From the NCBI GenBank assembly GCA_030247855.1, contig JAPDRN010000174.1:1-63099 (forward strand): DNA of 63,099 bases, given 5' to 3'. Position 1 is the stretch's first letter; each line of letters opens with the position of its first letter. Shown here piece by piece: positions 7,400-15,255 of this stretch. The notes under the pieces were generated by a model. That model was not told the origin of the DNA, did no database searches, and saw only the letters and a list, made by a program, of their open reading frames with translations. This DNA comes from Knufia peltigerae. Taxonomy: Eukaryota; Ascomycota; Eurotiomycetes; Chaetothyriales; Trichomeriaceae. The translations under genes and the position numbers were made by a program.

Positions 7400-9646
7400 A
7401 TGAAGTGGTTCCACGATCTGCCCATCGCCCGCAAGCTGGCTGTGGGATTCACCCTGACCACCCTGATGACCGTCGTGCTGGGTGCGTTCGCCCTGGTCCG
7501 CCTGTCCGAAGCCAACGCCAAGCTGACCTCGATGGCGACCAACGACATTCCATCGGTGCAGTACCTCGGGGAAGTGCGCTCGCAGCTGGGTGAGTTCCGC
7601 ACCTATGAACTGGCCCAGATCAGCATGCTGGACCAGCCGGAGAAAGTGGCCGACTACAACAAGCGCATGAACGACACCGCTGCAGTGGTACGCGAGCAGC
7701 TGACGGCCTATGCCAAGCTGCCGGCCGGCGACAAGGAGCGCGCGCTGTACCAGGCCGTGCAGGCCGACGTCGATGGCTACTTCGCCGCCAATACCAAGTT
7801 GCGCGAAGCGGCCACCGCCGGTGATGGCGAAGCGGCCCGGCAGATTTCCGATGAGCAGTCGCGCCCACTGCGCCGCAAAGCCTTCGAAGACCTGAAGGCA
7901 CTGGGTGCGCTGCTGGGAACCCAGATGCAGGGCAAGATCGACGACGCCAACGCGACCCACCGCAACAGCATGCTGGCCATCATCGCCGCCATCGTGCTGC
8001 TGGTCGTGGTCGCCGCCACCCTGGCCGTGATCATCTCGCGCGCCGTGGTCGGCCCGCTGGGCAAGGCCGTGCATGCCATCCAGGCCGTCGCCCGCGGCGA
8101 TCTCAGCGTCACCACCCAGGCCACCGGCAAGGATGAGGCGGGTCGCATGCTGGCGGCCACCGCGGAGATGACCGCGATGCTGCGTCGCTTCTCCGAGCAG
8201 ACCCAGCTGATGGCACAGATGCATGCCGGCCCCGATATCAGCCACCGCATTCCGGAAGACTTCCCGGGCGTCTATGGCCAGCTCGCCGGCGGCATCAACA
8301 CGGTGATCTTCGAACATCTCGATGCGATCCGTGATGCCATCGATGTGCTCAACCAGTACGCCACCGGCAACCTCACCCCCGATGCGCGCCGGTTGCCGGG
8401 CAGCCGCGCGATCCTGCACGAATCGATGGATGCGGCCAAGGCCAGCCTGCTGGCGATCAACACGCAGATCCAGCAGCTGGCATCGGCCGCTGCCGCCGGC
8501 GACTTCAGCCAGCGCGGCGATGCACAGCGCTTCGATCACGACTTCCGCGTGATGATCGAGCAGCTGAACAGCATGATGCAGGTCGCCGACGGCAACCTGG
8601 GCCAGCTGTCGCAGCTGCTGCAGTCCATCGCCGCGGGCGACCTGACCGCACGCATGGACGGCCAGTTCCACGGCGTGTTCGCCCGCATGCGTGACGATGC
8701 CAACACCACGGTCGCCCAGTTGACCCAGATCGTCAGCCAGATCCAGGCCAGCACCTCGAGCATCACCCTGGCCTCGGGCGAAATCGCCTCGGGCAACAGC
8801 GACCTGTCGCGCCGTACCGAACAGCAGGCCGCGAACCTGGAAGAAACCGCCGCCTCGATGGAGGAACTGACCTCCACCGTGCGCCAGAACGCCGAACACG
8901 CCCGCCAGGCCAACCAGCTCGCCATCGGCGCGCACGGCGTGGCCTCGCAAGGCGGCAGCGTGGTGGGCCAGGTGGTCACCACCATGTCGGCCATCGAAGC
9001 CTCCTCGAAGAAGATCGCCGAGATCATTTCGGTCATCGACGGCATCGCCTTCCAGACCAACATCCTGGCGCTGAACGCTGCGGTGGAAGCGGCCCGTGCC
9101 GGTGAACAGGGCCGCGGTTTCGCCGTGGTCGCCAGCGAAGTGCGTACCCTCGCCCAGCGCTCGGCCGCCGCCGCCAAGGAAATCAAGGGCCTGATCGACG
9201 AATCGGTCGGCAAGGTCGCCGAGGGTTCCAGCCTGGTCCACCAGGCCGGCAGCACCATGGGCGAGATCGTCGCGTCGGTGCAGCGCGTGACCGACATCAT
9301 GGCCGAGATTTCTGCCGCCTCGCAGGAACAGTCTGCAGGCATCGAGCAGGTCAACCAGACCGTGGTGCAGATGGACGAAACCACCCAGCAGAACGCCGCG
9401 CTGGTGGAAGAAGCCACAGCTGCTGCGCGGGCGATGGAAGACCAGGCCGCGCAGCTGGGCGAGGCCGTTGCACGCTTCCGCCTGGCCGCACCAAGCGTGG
9501 GCAATGCGATGCCGCGTGCAGCGACGGCCATGGCCAGCAGTGCTCCGCGCAAGGCGATGCCCGCACCCGTCGCAGCACCTTCGCGCGTGCGCAAGCCCGT
9601 TGCGCAGCCGGCGCTGGCCGGCGACGGCGACTGGCAGGAGTTCTGA
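7400..9646 (+). CDS. Methyl-accepting chemotaxis protein with four-helix-bundle sensor
   Basis: A 748-residue transmembrane receptor. TM1 lies near residues 12-32 and TM2 near 192-213 (LAIIAAIVLLVVVAATLAVII). The roughly 160-residue periplasmic part between them looks helical, as in the Tar-type 4HB sensor. A HAMP domain and a long helical control region follow, then the conserved signalling tip (IDGIAFQTNILALNAAVEAARAGEQGRGFAVVA, about 548-580, quoted as two adjoining pieces IDGIAFQTNILALNAA and VEAARAGEQGRGFAVVA). Methylation-type Glu/Gln pairs flank it. The protein ends in DWQEF, which fits the xWxxF tether that recruits CheR/CheB. The ligand is unknown. Its signalling half is nearly identical in DNA to that of the receptor at 15256-17520. 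Confidence 0.95.
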   Translation: MKWFHDLPIARKLAVGFTLTTLMTVVLGAFALVRLSEANAKLTSMATNDIPSVQYLGEVRSQLGEFRTYELAQISMLDQPEKVADYNKRMNDTAAVVREQLTAYAKLPAGDKERALYQAVQADVDGYFAANTKLREAATAGDGEAARQISDEQSRPLRRKAFEDLKALGALLGTQMQGKIDDANATHRNSMLAIIAAIVLLVVVAATLAVIISRAVVGPLGKAVHAIQAVARGDLSVTTQATGKDEAGRMLAATAEMTAMLRRFSEQTQLMAQMHAGPDISHRIPEDFPGVYGQLAGGINTVIFEHLDAIRDAIDVLNQYATGNLTPDARRLPGSRAILHESMDAAKASLLAINTQIQQLASAAAAGDFSQRGDAQRFDHDFRVMIEQLNSMMQVADGNLGQLSQLLQSIAAGDLTARMDGQFHGVFARMRDDANTTVAQLTQIVSQIQASTSSITLASGEIASGNSDLSRRTEQQAANLEETAASMEELTSTVRQNAEHARQANQLAIGAHGVASQGGSVVGQVVTTMSAIEASSKKIAEIISVIDGIAFQTNILALNAAVEAARAGEQGRGFAVVASEVRTLAQRSAAAAKEIKGLIDESVGKVAEGSSLVHQAGSTMGEIVASVQRVTDIMAEISAASQEQSAGIEQVNQTVVQMDETTQQNAALVEEATAAARAMEDQAAQLGEAVARFRLAAPSVGNAMPRAATAMASSAPRKAMPAPVAAPSRVRKPVAQPALAGDGDWQEF

Positions 9647-9656
9647 TCGCAGCATC

Positions 9657-9710
9657 GGGGTGGCCCGCGCCACCCCGTCAGCGGACAGGCAACGCCGGGC
9701 CATGCCCGGC
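9657..9710. repeat. Two palindromes after the first receptor gene
   Basis: GGGGTGGC pairs with GCCACCCC at 9657-9676, and a SMAG-like palindrome GCCGGGCCATGCCCGGC lies at 9694-9710 without the leading GTAG. Either could end transcription or protect mRNA, but no T-run follows. Confidence 0.5.
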
Positions 9711-9776
9711 TCCAGCGTCCAGCTTGCCCTAAGGCGTCCGGCATGGCACGACGAAGCAGTCGAACACGTTCGGTGC

Positions 9777-9803
9777 TACATAAATCCGCAACGCAGCCGA
9801 TAC
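9777..9803 (+). promoter_or_regulatory. Probable sigma-28 promoter for the PilZ gene
   Basis: TACA, a 15-base spacer, then GCCGATAC. The -10 half matches 7 of 8; the -35 half is weak. It sits 55 bases before the PilZ gene start. Confidence 0.5.
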
Positions 9804-9858
9804 CTCCTTCGAGCCACGCGCGCACACGCGTCGGCGCCCGCCCCTGACCACAGACTCC

Positions 9859-10632
9859 ATGTCCGACGGCCACGACACTGCACCGCTCGAAGTCCATGCG
9901 GCTGACACCGCAGACGATCGCTTCCTGGTCCGCAATCCCCGCCAGGTGCGGCAGCTGCTGCGCTCCCTTATCGACCAGCGATCACTGATCAACGCCCATA
10001 TCGACGGCCGCGATCGCTCCTTCCCGACCGCCCTGCTCGAACTGGACGACGACGAGGACATCCTGCTGCTTGATGGCAGCCCGCAGGAAGCCTCCAACCG
10101 CGCCGCCGAACAGGCCGACCACCTGCTCTGCTTCGCCCAGCTGGAACGGGTGATGGTGCGTTTCCGCCTGCATGACCTGCAACGCGTGGACAACGAGGGC
10201 CATGTGGCGTTCCGTGCACCGCTGCCCGATGAACTGGTGCACCTGCAGCGGCGTGAACTGTACCGGCTGGAGACCCCCATCACCGATTCACCGCAGCTGC
10301 TGCTGCCACCGGGCGAGGCCCGCGCCGACGCCTTGTCGATGCGGGTGGTGGACATCAGTGGCGGCGGCCTGGCGGTGACCGTGCCCGTCGATTGCGCGAT
10401 CTTCAGCCTGCAGCAGCGCTACCGGGCTCAATTGTCGATGCCCGATGGCCCGGACCTGCAGATCGGACTGGTGGTCTGCAACCTGCTGCCGCAACGCCTG
10501 CCCAACGGCACCGAAGTCAAGCGCGTCGGCATGCGCTTCGACGAACTGCCACGCGGCGGTGACAGCGCCATCCAGCGCTACATCTTCCGCATCGACCGCC
10601 AGCGCAAGGCACGCCGCAACGGCGAGCTCTGA
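9859..10632 (+). CDS. ycgR: YcgR-like PilZ-domain cyclic-di-GMP effector (flagellar brake)
   Basis: A 257-residue protein with two domains. The N-terminal part (about 20-125) has the YcgR N-domain pattern, starting FLVRNPRQVRQLLRSLIDQRSLINAHI. The C-terminal part is a PilZ domain, with the arginine cluster QRRELYRLETP near 133 and DISGGGLAV near 165, the RxxxR and D/NxSxxG elements that bind cyclic-di-GMP. YcgR slows flagellar rotation when cyclic-di-GMP is high. Its place among chemotaxis genes and behind a sigma-28-like promoter fits that role. It links to RpfG in this window, which degrades the same messenger; that connection is inferred. Confidence 0.88.
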   Translation: MSDGHDTAPLEVHAADTADDRFLVRNPRQVRQLLRSLIDQRSLINAHIDGRDRSFPTALLELDDDEDILLLDGSPQEASNRAAEQADHLLCFAQLERVMVRFRLHDLQRVDNEGHVAFRAPLPDELVHLQRRELYRLETPITDSPQLLLPPGEARADALSMRVVDISGGGLAVTVPVDCAIFSLQQRYRAQLSMPDGPDLQIGLVVCNLLPQRLPNGTEVKRVGMRFDELPRGGDSAIQRYIFRIDRQRKARRNGEL

Positions 10633-10650
10633 CATCCCCACAACGGGATC

Positions 10651-10766
10651 TGCCGGCCAGCGGCCGGCATTACCCATCCCAGTTGGATCCACGCCATGCG
10701 TGGATGCCGGCCCCAGTAGATCCACGCCATGCGTGGATGCGGCGATCGCCGGCCCATGCCGGCCCC
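10651..10766. repeat. Cluster of SMAG-type REP palindromes
   Basis: Four units occur in a row: an inverted GCCGGCC-type unit (10651-10673, ending TTAC), an ATCCACGC/GCGTGGAT unit with GTTG instead of GTAG (10682-10705), a good GTAG copy of the same palindrome (10716-10738), and a decayed GCCGGC pair (10748-10766). They sit between ycgR and cheW, just before the cheW promoter. Confidence 0.8.
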
Positions 10767-10776
10767 ACCAGATGCC

Positions 10777-10803
10777 TAAAGTCCCCCACCACGGGGCCGA
10801 TAT
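10777..10803 (+). promoter_or_regulatory. Sigma-28 (FliA) promoter for cheW
   Basis: TAAAGTCC, an 11-base spacer, then GCCGATAT: 13 of 16 consensus positions, with exact spacing. It begins 11 bases after the last REP palindrome. Confidence 0.85.
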
Positions 10804-10845
10804 CGAGCCTGACACCGGCACTTCCGGCAGAACCAGGACCCCTCG

Positions 10846-11337
10846 ATGAACGACAAGAACAGCTCCGCCGCCGGCGCCGATGGCGAATTCCTCAGCTTCA
10901 CCCTCGGTGCCGAGCACTACGGCGTGGACATCCTCAAGGTGCAGGAAATCCGTGGCTACGACGCCGTCACCCGCGTCCCCGATGCCCCGGATTACATCAA
11001 GGGTGTCATCAACCTGCGCGGCACCATCGTGCCGGTGATCGACCTGCGCCTGAAGCTGCGCCTGGAAGATGCCCGCTACGACGCCTTCACCGTGATGATC
11101 GTGCTCAACGTGGAAGACCGCGTGGTCGGCATCGTCGTCGACAGCGTCTCCGACGTGATCCCGCTGTCGGCCGAGCAGATCCGCCCGACCCCGGAATTCG
11201 GCGCAGCGGTAGATACCCGCTTCATCTCCGGCATCGGCACCCACGATGACCGCATGCTGATCCTGCTGGACATCGAAACCTTGCTCGACAGCGCCGACAT
11301 GGGCCAGACCCACGTCGTCGAAGACGCTGCCGCCTGA
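10846..11337 (+). CDS. cheW: Chemotaxis coupling protein CheW
   Basis: A 163-residue single CheW domain: FLSFTLGAEHYGVDILKVQEIRGYD, then YIKGVINLRGTIVPVIDLRLKL and VSDVIPLSAEQIRPTPEF. It links receptors to CheA at the membrane array. Length and motifs match typical CheW. It follows its own sigma-28 promoter, so its expression would follow that of the flagellum. Confidence 0.95.
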   Translation: MNDKNSSAAGADGEFLSFTLGAEHYGVDILKVQEIRGYDAVTRVPDAPDYIKGVINLRGTIVPVIDLRLKLRLEDARYDAFTVMIVLNVEDRVVGIVVDSVSDVIPLSAEQIRPTPEFGAAVDTRFISGIGTHDDRMLILLDIETLLDSADMGQTHVVEDAAA

Positions 11338-11374
11338 TCAAACGGACCTTCTTCACGTTTCTGTTACGCAGCCC

Positions 11375-11401
11375 TTCAGTTCCCCCCATCCACGCCGATA
11401 G
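11375..11401 (+). promoter_or_regulatory. Possible sigma-28 promoter for the small secreted protein
   Basis: TTCAGTTC, an 11-base spacer, then GCCGATAG. The -10 matches 7 of 8, the -35 five of 8, and the spacing is exact. It sits 73 bases before the gene. Confidence 0.5.
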
Positions 11402-11474
11402 GGGGACAGAAGCCGGTCGCGCAGGAACGCGCCAAGGCCGGATCCACCATCACCATCCCCGGAGAATCACCCCG

Positions 11475-11858
11475 ATGAAGTCCCTGCTTGCGTTCGTTTC
11501 GGCTGCCGTCCTGGCCACCACCGCTTCCTCCGCCTTCGCGCAGTCGGCCGAGATGATTCCGCCGGAGATGGCACCGCGCGCTGTCGGCAAGGACGGCATG
11601 GTCTGCGGCAAGGTCGAAAAGGCCCGCTTCGCAGAAGGTTCCGAAGGCCAGCCGACCTTCCTGTACATGGGCGGCGCCTTCCCGCGCCACACCTTCTCGG
11701 CCCGTATCGCCGGCGAGAACCGCGGCAAGTTCTCCTTCCCGCTGGAAACCCTGGAAGGCAAGACCGTGTGCGTGATCGGCAAGATCCAGCGCGATGCTTC
11801 GCGTGCGGAAATCGAAGTCAGCTCGCCGTCCAGCCTGAAGCTGGCCAACATCAAGTAA
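11475..11858 (+). CDS. Small secreted protein of unknown function in the chemotaxis island
   Basis: I do not recognise the family. The 127-residue product starts with a clear signal peptide ending at about residue 22 (AFVSAAVLATTASSAFAQ). The mature part is about 105 residues with two cysteines (MVCGKV and TVCVIGKI) that could pair, and a beta-rich pattern with VCGKVEKARF at the start and KTVCVIGKIQ near the end, reminiscent of a periplasmic OB-fold. A GGAG ribosome-binding site lies upstream. The position between cheW and a receptor, with a possible sigma-28 promoter, suggests co-expression with motility. An OB-fold assignment would need a structure prediction. Confidence 0.75.
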   Translation: MKSLLAFVSAAVLATTASSAFAQSAEMIPPEMAPRAVGKDGMVCGKVEKARFAEGSEGQPTFLYMGGAFPRHTFSARIAGENRGKFSFPLETLEGKTVCVIGKIQRDASRAEIEVSSPSSLKLANIK

Positions 11859-11956
11859 TCCGCTGTCCGTCAGACCGCGCCGGCCAGCGTGCCGGCGTGG
11901 CTGTTGCAACCGGGCCCCGTGCCCGGCCGCGTCTGCCTTAGGAGATCGCAACGCCC

Positions 11957-14326
11957 ATGCCGTGGATCAACAACCTGAAACTGATGCCGAAGCTCATGCT
12001 GACCTTCGGTGTCCTCTTGCTGGTGATGCTGCTGCAGGGCATCGTCGCCTACCGTGGCCTGCATTCGCTGAACAACGTGACCACCGAGCTGGCCGGTTCA
12101 CGCATGGAAAGCATCCGCATGGCCGGCGAGATGCGCGGCATGCTCGGTGAGTACCGCAACAGCGCCTACCAGCAGCTGATCCGCGCCAGCGACGACGTCA
12201 AGGCCGACGCCCGCAAGCAGGCCGCCGAACTGCGCACCAGCATGGACACGTCGATCAAGGACTATCCGAAGCTGGTCGACAACGCACAGCAGAAGAAGCT
12301 GTTCGACACCTTTGCCAAGGACTGGAAGGACGCGCTGGCCTCCTATGACAGCGTCACCGAAATGCTGGAGCTGGACCTGCCCGACGATGCGATCGACACC
12401 TTCGTCGGCGAGACCCGCACCAAACACCGCAAGGCCGGCGCCGCGCTTGAAGCGCTGATCGCCGAAGACAACCGCCTCGCCCGCGCCTCGCGCGACGAAG
12501 CCGCCTCCACCTACTCCGCCTCGGCCGTGCTGACCGTGATCGCCCTGCTCGGCGGCGCCGCGCTCGGCCTGGTGCTGGTGTGGCTGTTCGCCCGCGCCCT
12601 GGTCGGCAGCGTGCGTGGCGCCGTCTCGGTGGCCAACGACGTCGCCGGTGGCAAGCTCGATGGTCACATCGACGTCAGCCGCCAGGACGAAGTGGGCGAG
12701 CTGATGCAGGCCATGCAGCGCATGCAGCGCGACCTGCGCGAGCGCACCGAAACCGACCAGGCCATCGCCCGCGAGAACCTGCGCATCCGCACCGCGCTGG
12801 ATTACAGCTCGACCGGCGTTTACCTGACCGACCCCAACAACACCATCGTCTACAGCAACCGCGCCCTGCAGCAGACCCTGGCCCAGTACCAGGACGAGCT
12901 GCGCCGCGACCTGCCCGACTTCGACGTCCACGCCTCGCTGGTCGGCAAGCCGGTCACCGTGCTCGAGCACCGTGGCGAGATGGACAACACCCTGCTGGCC
13001 AACCTCAAGCAGCATGGCGTTGCCCGCCGCCCGATGCAGTACGGCGATGCGCAGTTCGCCCAGGTCGTGTCGACCATCCGCAACGAAGACGGCGACACCG
13101 TCGGCTACGTGGTGGAATGGCGCGACCGCACCCAGGAAGCGCAGGTCGAGGCCGAAGTGGCACGGGTGATCGCCCAGGCCGCTGCCGGCGACCTGTCCGG
13201 CCGCATCGATGCCAACGACAAGGAAGGCTTCTTCCTGCAGCTGGCCCAGCAGATCAACGGCCTGCTGGACGCCAACTCCGGCAGCATCGAACAGATCTCT
13301 GGCCTGCTGGCTGCGCTCTCGCAAGGTGACCTGACCGTGCGCATGCATGGCGACTACCAGGGCGTGTTCGCCCGCATGCGCGACGATGCCAACGCCACCG
13401 CCGCACAGCTGAGCGAGATCGTCACCCGCATCAAGCAGTCCAGCCGCGCGATCAGCTCGGCCGCCGGCGAAATCGCCTCCGGCAACAGCGACCTGTCGCG
13501 CCGTACCGAGCAGCAGGCCGCGAACCTGGAAGAAACCGCCGCCTCGATGGAGGAACTGACCTCCACCGTGCGCCAGAACGCCGAACACGCCCGCCAGGCC
13601 AACCAGCTCGCCATCGGCGCGCACGGTGTGGCCTCGCAGGGCGGCGAAGTGGTCGGCCAGGTGGTCACCACCATGTCGGCCATCCAGGCCTCGTCGAAGA
13701 AGATCGCCGAAATCATCTCGGTCATCGACGGCATCGCCTTCCAGACCAACATCCTGGCGCTGAACGCCGCAGTGGAAGCCGCCCGTGCCGGCGAACAGGG
13801 CCGCGGTTTCGCCGTGGTCGCCAGCGAAGTGCGCACCCTCGCCCAGCGTTCGGCTGCAGCGGCCAAGGAAATCAAGGGCCTGATCGACGACTCGGTCGGC
13901 AAGGTCAACGACGGCTCGGCACTGGTGCACAAGGCCGGCGCCACCATGGGCGAGATCGTCGCCTCGGTGCAGCGCGTGACCGACATCATGTCCGAGATCT
14001 CTGCTGCCTCGCAGGAGCAGAGCGCCGGCATCGAACAGGTCAACCAGACCGTGGTGCAGATGGACGAGACCACCCAGCAGAACGCCGCGCTGGTGGAAGA
14101 AGCCACTGCCGCCGCACGTGCGATGGAAGAACAGGCGGGCCATCTCAGCGAGGCGGTATCGATCTTCGTGGTCGACGAAGCCGAAGTCGTGGTCGCCGCG
14201 CGCACGCCTGCACCACGTGCTGCTGCACCGGCCGCCCCGGCCGCGGCCGCCCCGCCGGCCCGTCGCACGGCTGGCGGCCGCCCGATGGCCACCGAACTGG
14301 CCGATGGAGACTGGCAGGAGTTCTGA
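11957..14326 (+). CDS. Methyl-accepting chemotaxis protein with internal PAS domain
   Basis: A 789-residue receptor. TM1 lies at about residues 14-34 and TM2 near 192-214, with a helical periplasmic sensor of about 155 residues between them. A HAMP domain is followed by a cytoplasmic PAS-like domain (about 275-390: TALDYSSTGVYLTDPNNTIV...). Next come a second HAMP-like stretch and the standard signalling domain. It ends in DWQEF, the CheR/CheB tether type. Compared with its two sister receptors, the PAS domain is extra and could sense redox or a small ligand inside the cell. An AGGAG ribosome-binding site precedes the ATG. No own sigma-28 promoter was seen, so it may be read from the promoter at 11375. 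Confidence 0.95.
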   Translation: MPWINNLKLMPKLMLTFGVLLLVMLLQGIVAYRGLHSLNNVTTELAGSRMESIRMAGEMRGMLGEYRNSAYQQLIRASDDVKADARKQAAELRTSMDTSIKDYPKLVDNAQQKKLFDTFAKDWKDALASYDSVTEMLELDLPDDAIDTFVGETRTKHRKAGAALEALIAEDNRLARASRDEAASTYSASAVLTVIALLGGAALGLVLVWLFARALVGSVRGAVSVANDVAGGKLDGHIDVSRQDEVGELMQAMQRMQRDLRERTETDQAIARENLRIRTALDYSSTGVYLTDPNNTIVYSNRALQQTLAQYQDELRRDLPDFDVHASLVGKPVTVLEHRGEMDNTLLANLKQHGVARRPMQYGDAQFAQVVSTIRNEDGDTVGYVVEWRDRTQEAQVEAEVARVIAQAAAGDLSGRIDANDKEGFFLQLAQQINGLLDANSGSIEQISGLLAALSQGDLTVRMHGDYQGVFARMRDDANATAAQLSEIVTRIKQSSRAISSAAGEIASGNSDLSRRTEQQAANLEETAASMEELTSTVRQNAEHARQANQLAIGAHGVASQGGEVVGQVVTTMSAIQASSKKIAEIISVIDGIAFQTNILALNAAVEAARAGEQGRGFAVVASEVRTLAQRSAAAAKEIKGLIDDSVGKVNDGSALVHKAGATMGEIVASVQRVTDIMSEISAASQEQSAGIEQVNQTVVQMDETTQQNAALVEEATAAARAMEEQAGHLSEAVSIFVVDEAEVVVAARTPAPRAAAPAAPAAAAPPARRTAGGRPMATELADGDWQEF

Positions 14327-14348
14327 TTCCTGCCTGACCTGACGTACG

Positions 14349-14384
14349 AAAACGCCCCGGCCCTGTGCTGGGGCGTTTTTGTTT
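14349..14384 (+). terminator. Rho-independent terminator after the PAS receptor
   Basis: AAAACGCCCC pairs with GGGGCGTTTT and a T-run follows, 22 bases after the receptor stop. Confidence 0.88.
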
Positions 14385-14458
14385 ACGGAGTATCTGATTA
14401 TCCAGCCAACGGCGAAGCCTCTCGGGGTGGTCGCTCGAAGCCCTAGGCTGCTGAGGGT

Positions 14459-14643
14459 TGGCCGGGAGGGTGGGCTGCGCAGGGGACGCCGTGAATACGT
14501 CCCTGTAGGCTCGGTCGCGCCTTGCTCGTGTGCGCTGTCCTGCGCACACGGCAAGACCGGGGTTGGGCGTCCTGCCCAACCCGCCCGAGGCATGCCTCGG
14601 GCCCATGGCGCTTACGCCCCTGCGCAACCCACCCTCCCGGCCA
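14459..14643. repeat. Structured intergenic repeat element, copy A
   Basis: Terminal inverted arms of about 29 bases (14459-14488 and 14614-14643; GGCCGGGAGGGTGGG against CCCACCCTCCCGGCC) enclose further hairpins at 14528-14549 (GTGTGCG/CGCACAC), 14562-14580 (GTTGGGC/GCCCAAC) and 14584-14601 (CCCGAGGC/GCCTCGGG). The core at 14483-14513 (GGGACGCCGTGAATACGTCC) resembles the core of the element at 14817-14918 on the other strand. No credible gene lies here. Confidence 0.75.
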
Positions 14644-14719
14644 CGGACAGTTTCCTTGCGCGTCCACCCCGGATTGAAGAAAGAAAGGCAAGGAGCAGAG
14701 CCACAGCTGCAGCGCTTCC

Positions 14720-14760
14720 GGGGTCAGATCCGTTTTCCACAGGAAAACGGATCTGACCCC
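14720..14760. repeat. Perfect 19-base-pair hairpin element
   Basis: GGGGTCAGATCCGTTTTCC and its exact complement are separated by only three bases. The stem is too long and the T-run absent for an ordinary terminator. A similar style of hairpin lies at 58187-58262. Confidence 0.85.
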
Positions 14761-14816
14761 TCTTCCCACTTGGAAACCCAACGCTCTTGCTGTCCGACAC
14801 CGAAATGCCGAGAAGG

Positions 14817-14918
14817 CTGGGTCGGGGTGGGCTGGCGGGACCGTTGGCGCCATGGATGGCGCCATCGAGCCCCCAGGGACGGGTTTACGGCGTGTCCCGC
14901 CAGCCCACCCCGACCCAG
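14817..14918. repeat. Structured intergenic repeat element, copy B (inverted)
   Basis: Perfect 25-base inverted arms (14817-14841 and 14894-14918, starting CTGGGTCGGGGTGGGCTGG) enclose a palindrome TGGCGCCATGGATGGCGCCA and a core that, on the - strand, resembles the core of copy A. The two elements face opposite ways around the 14720 hairpin. Confidence 0.8.
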
Positions 14919-14950
14919 GCACCGACTGACAATTCAGAGCCGACCAACCG

Positions 14951-15089
14951 CTGTTGTTGTTGTTGTTGCTGTTGTTGTTGTTGCTGTTGTTGTTGCTGTT
15001 GTTGTTGCTGTTGTTGTTGCTGTTGTTGTTGCTGTTGTTGTTGCTGTTGTTGTTGTTGCTGTTGTTGTTGCTGTTGCTGTTGCTGTTGC
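14951..15089 (+). repeat. Trinucleotide (TTG/CTG) repeat tract
   Basis: About 139 bases made almost only of TTG with CTG interruptions every third to fifth unit (GTTGTTGTTGCT pattern). All six frames are open through it, giving artificial poly-Leu, poly-Cys, poly-Val or poly-Gln readings. It lies 73 bases before the next promoter. Length variation by strand slippage is expected for such tracts. Confidence 0.95.
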
Positions 15090-15161
15090 CTCAAAAGCCT
15101 GCCGCAGGCAGCGCCACAGCCGCCGCTGCAAGCAAACCTGAATACGTTCGAACAGCCCACC

Positions 15162-15188
15162 TCAATCCCCCGCCCCCGCGGCCGATAA
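15162..15188 (+). promoter_or_regulatory. Sigma-28 (FliA) promoter for the Cache receptor
   Basis: TCAATCCC, an 11-base spacer, then a perfect GCCGATAA. It sits 67 bases before the receptor ATG. Confidence 0.72.
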
Positions 15189-15255
15189 CGGTCATGTCAC
15201 CGCTGCTCCCGACCAGCACCGGCGCCTCCACCCACCACGACCCGGGTACTGCTCG

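Noticed and set aside
7304..9703. 799-codon open frame on the - strand opposite the first receptor
   Set aside because: It is a shadow of the receptor gene in GC-rich DNA: His/Gly/Asp-rich low-complexity sequence without domains. Similar shadows lie opposite the other two receptors.
10651..10766. Repeated palindromes as a CRISPR array
   Set aside because: Units are unequal, differ in orientation and lack regular spacers or cas genes; they are SMAG-type REP sequences.
11880..11935. Possible SMAG repeats before the PAS receptor
   Set aside because: Two GC-rich imperfect palindromes (CGCCGGCC...GCCGGCG and CCGGGCCCCGTGCCCGG) are present but lack GTAG and good symmetry, so they were not listed.
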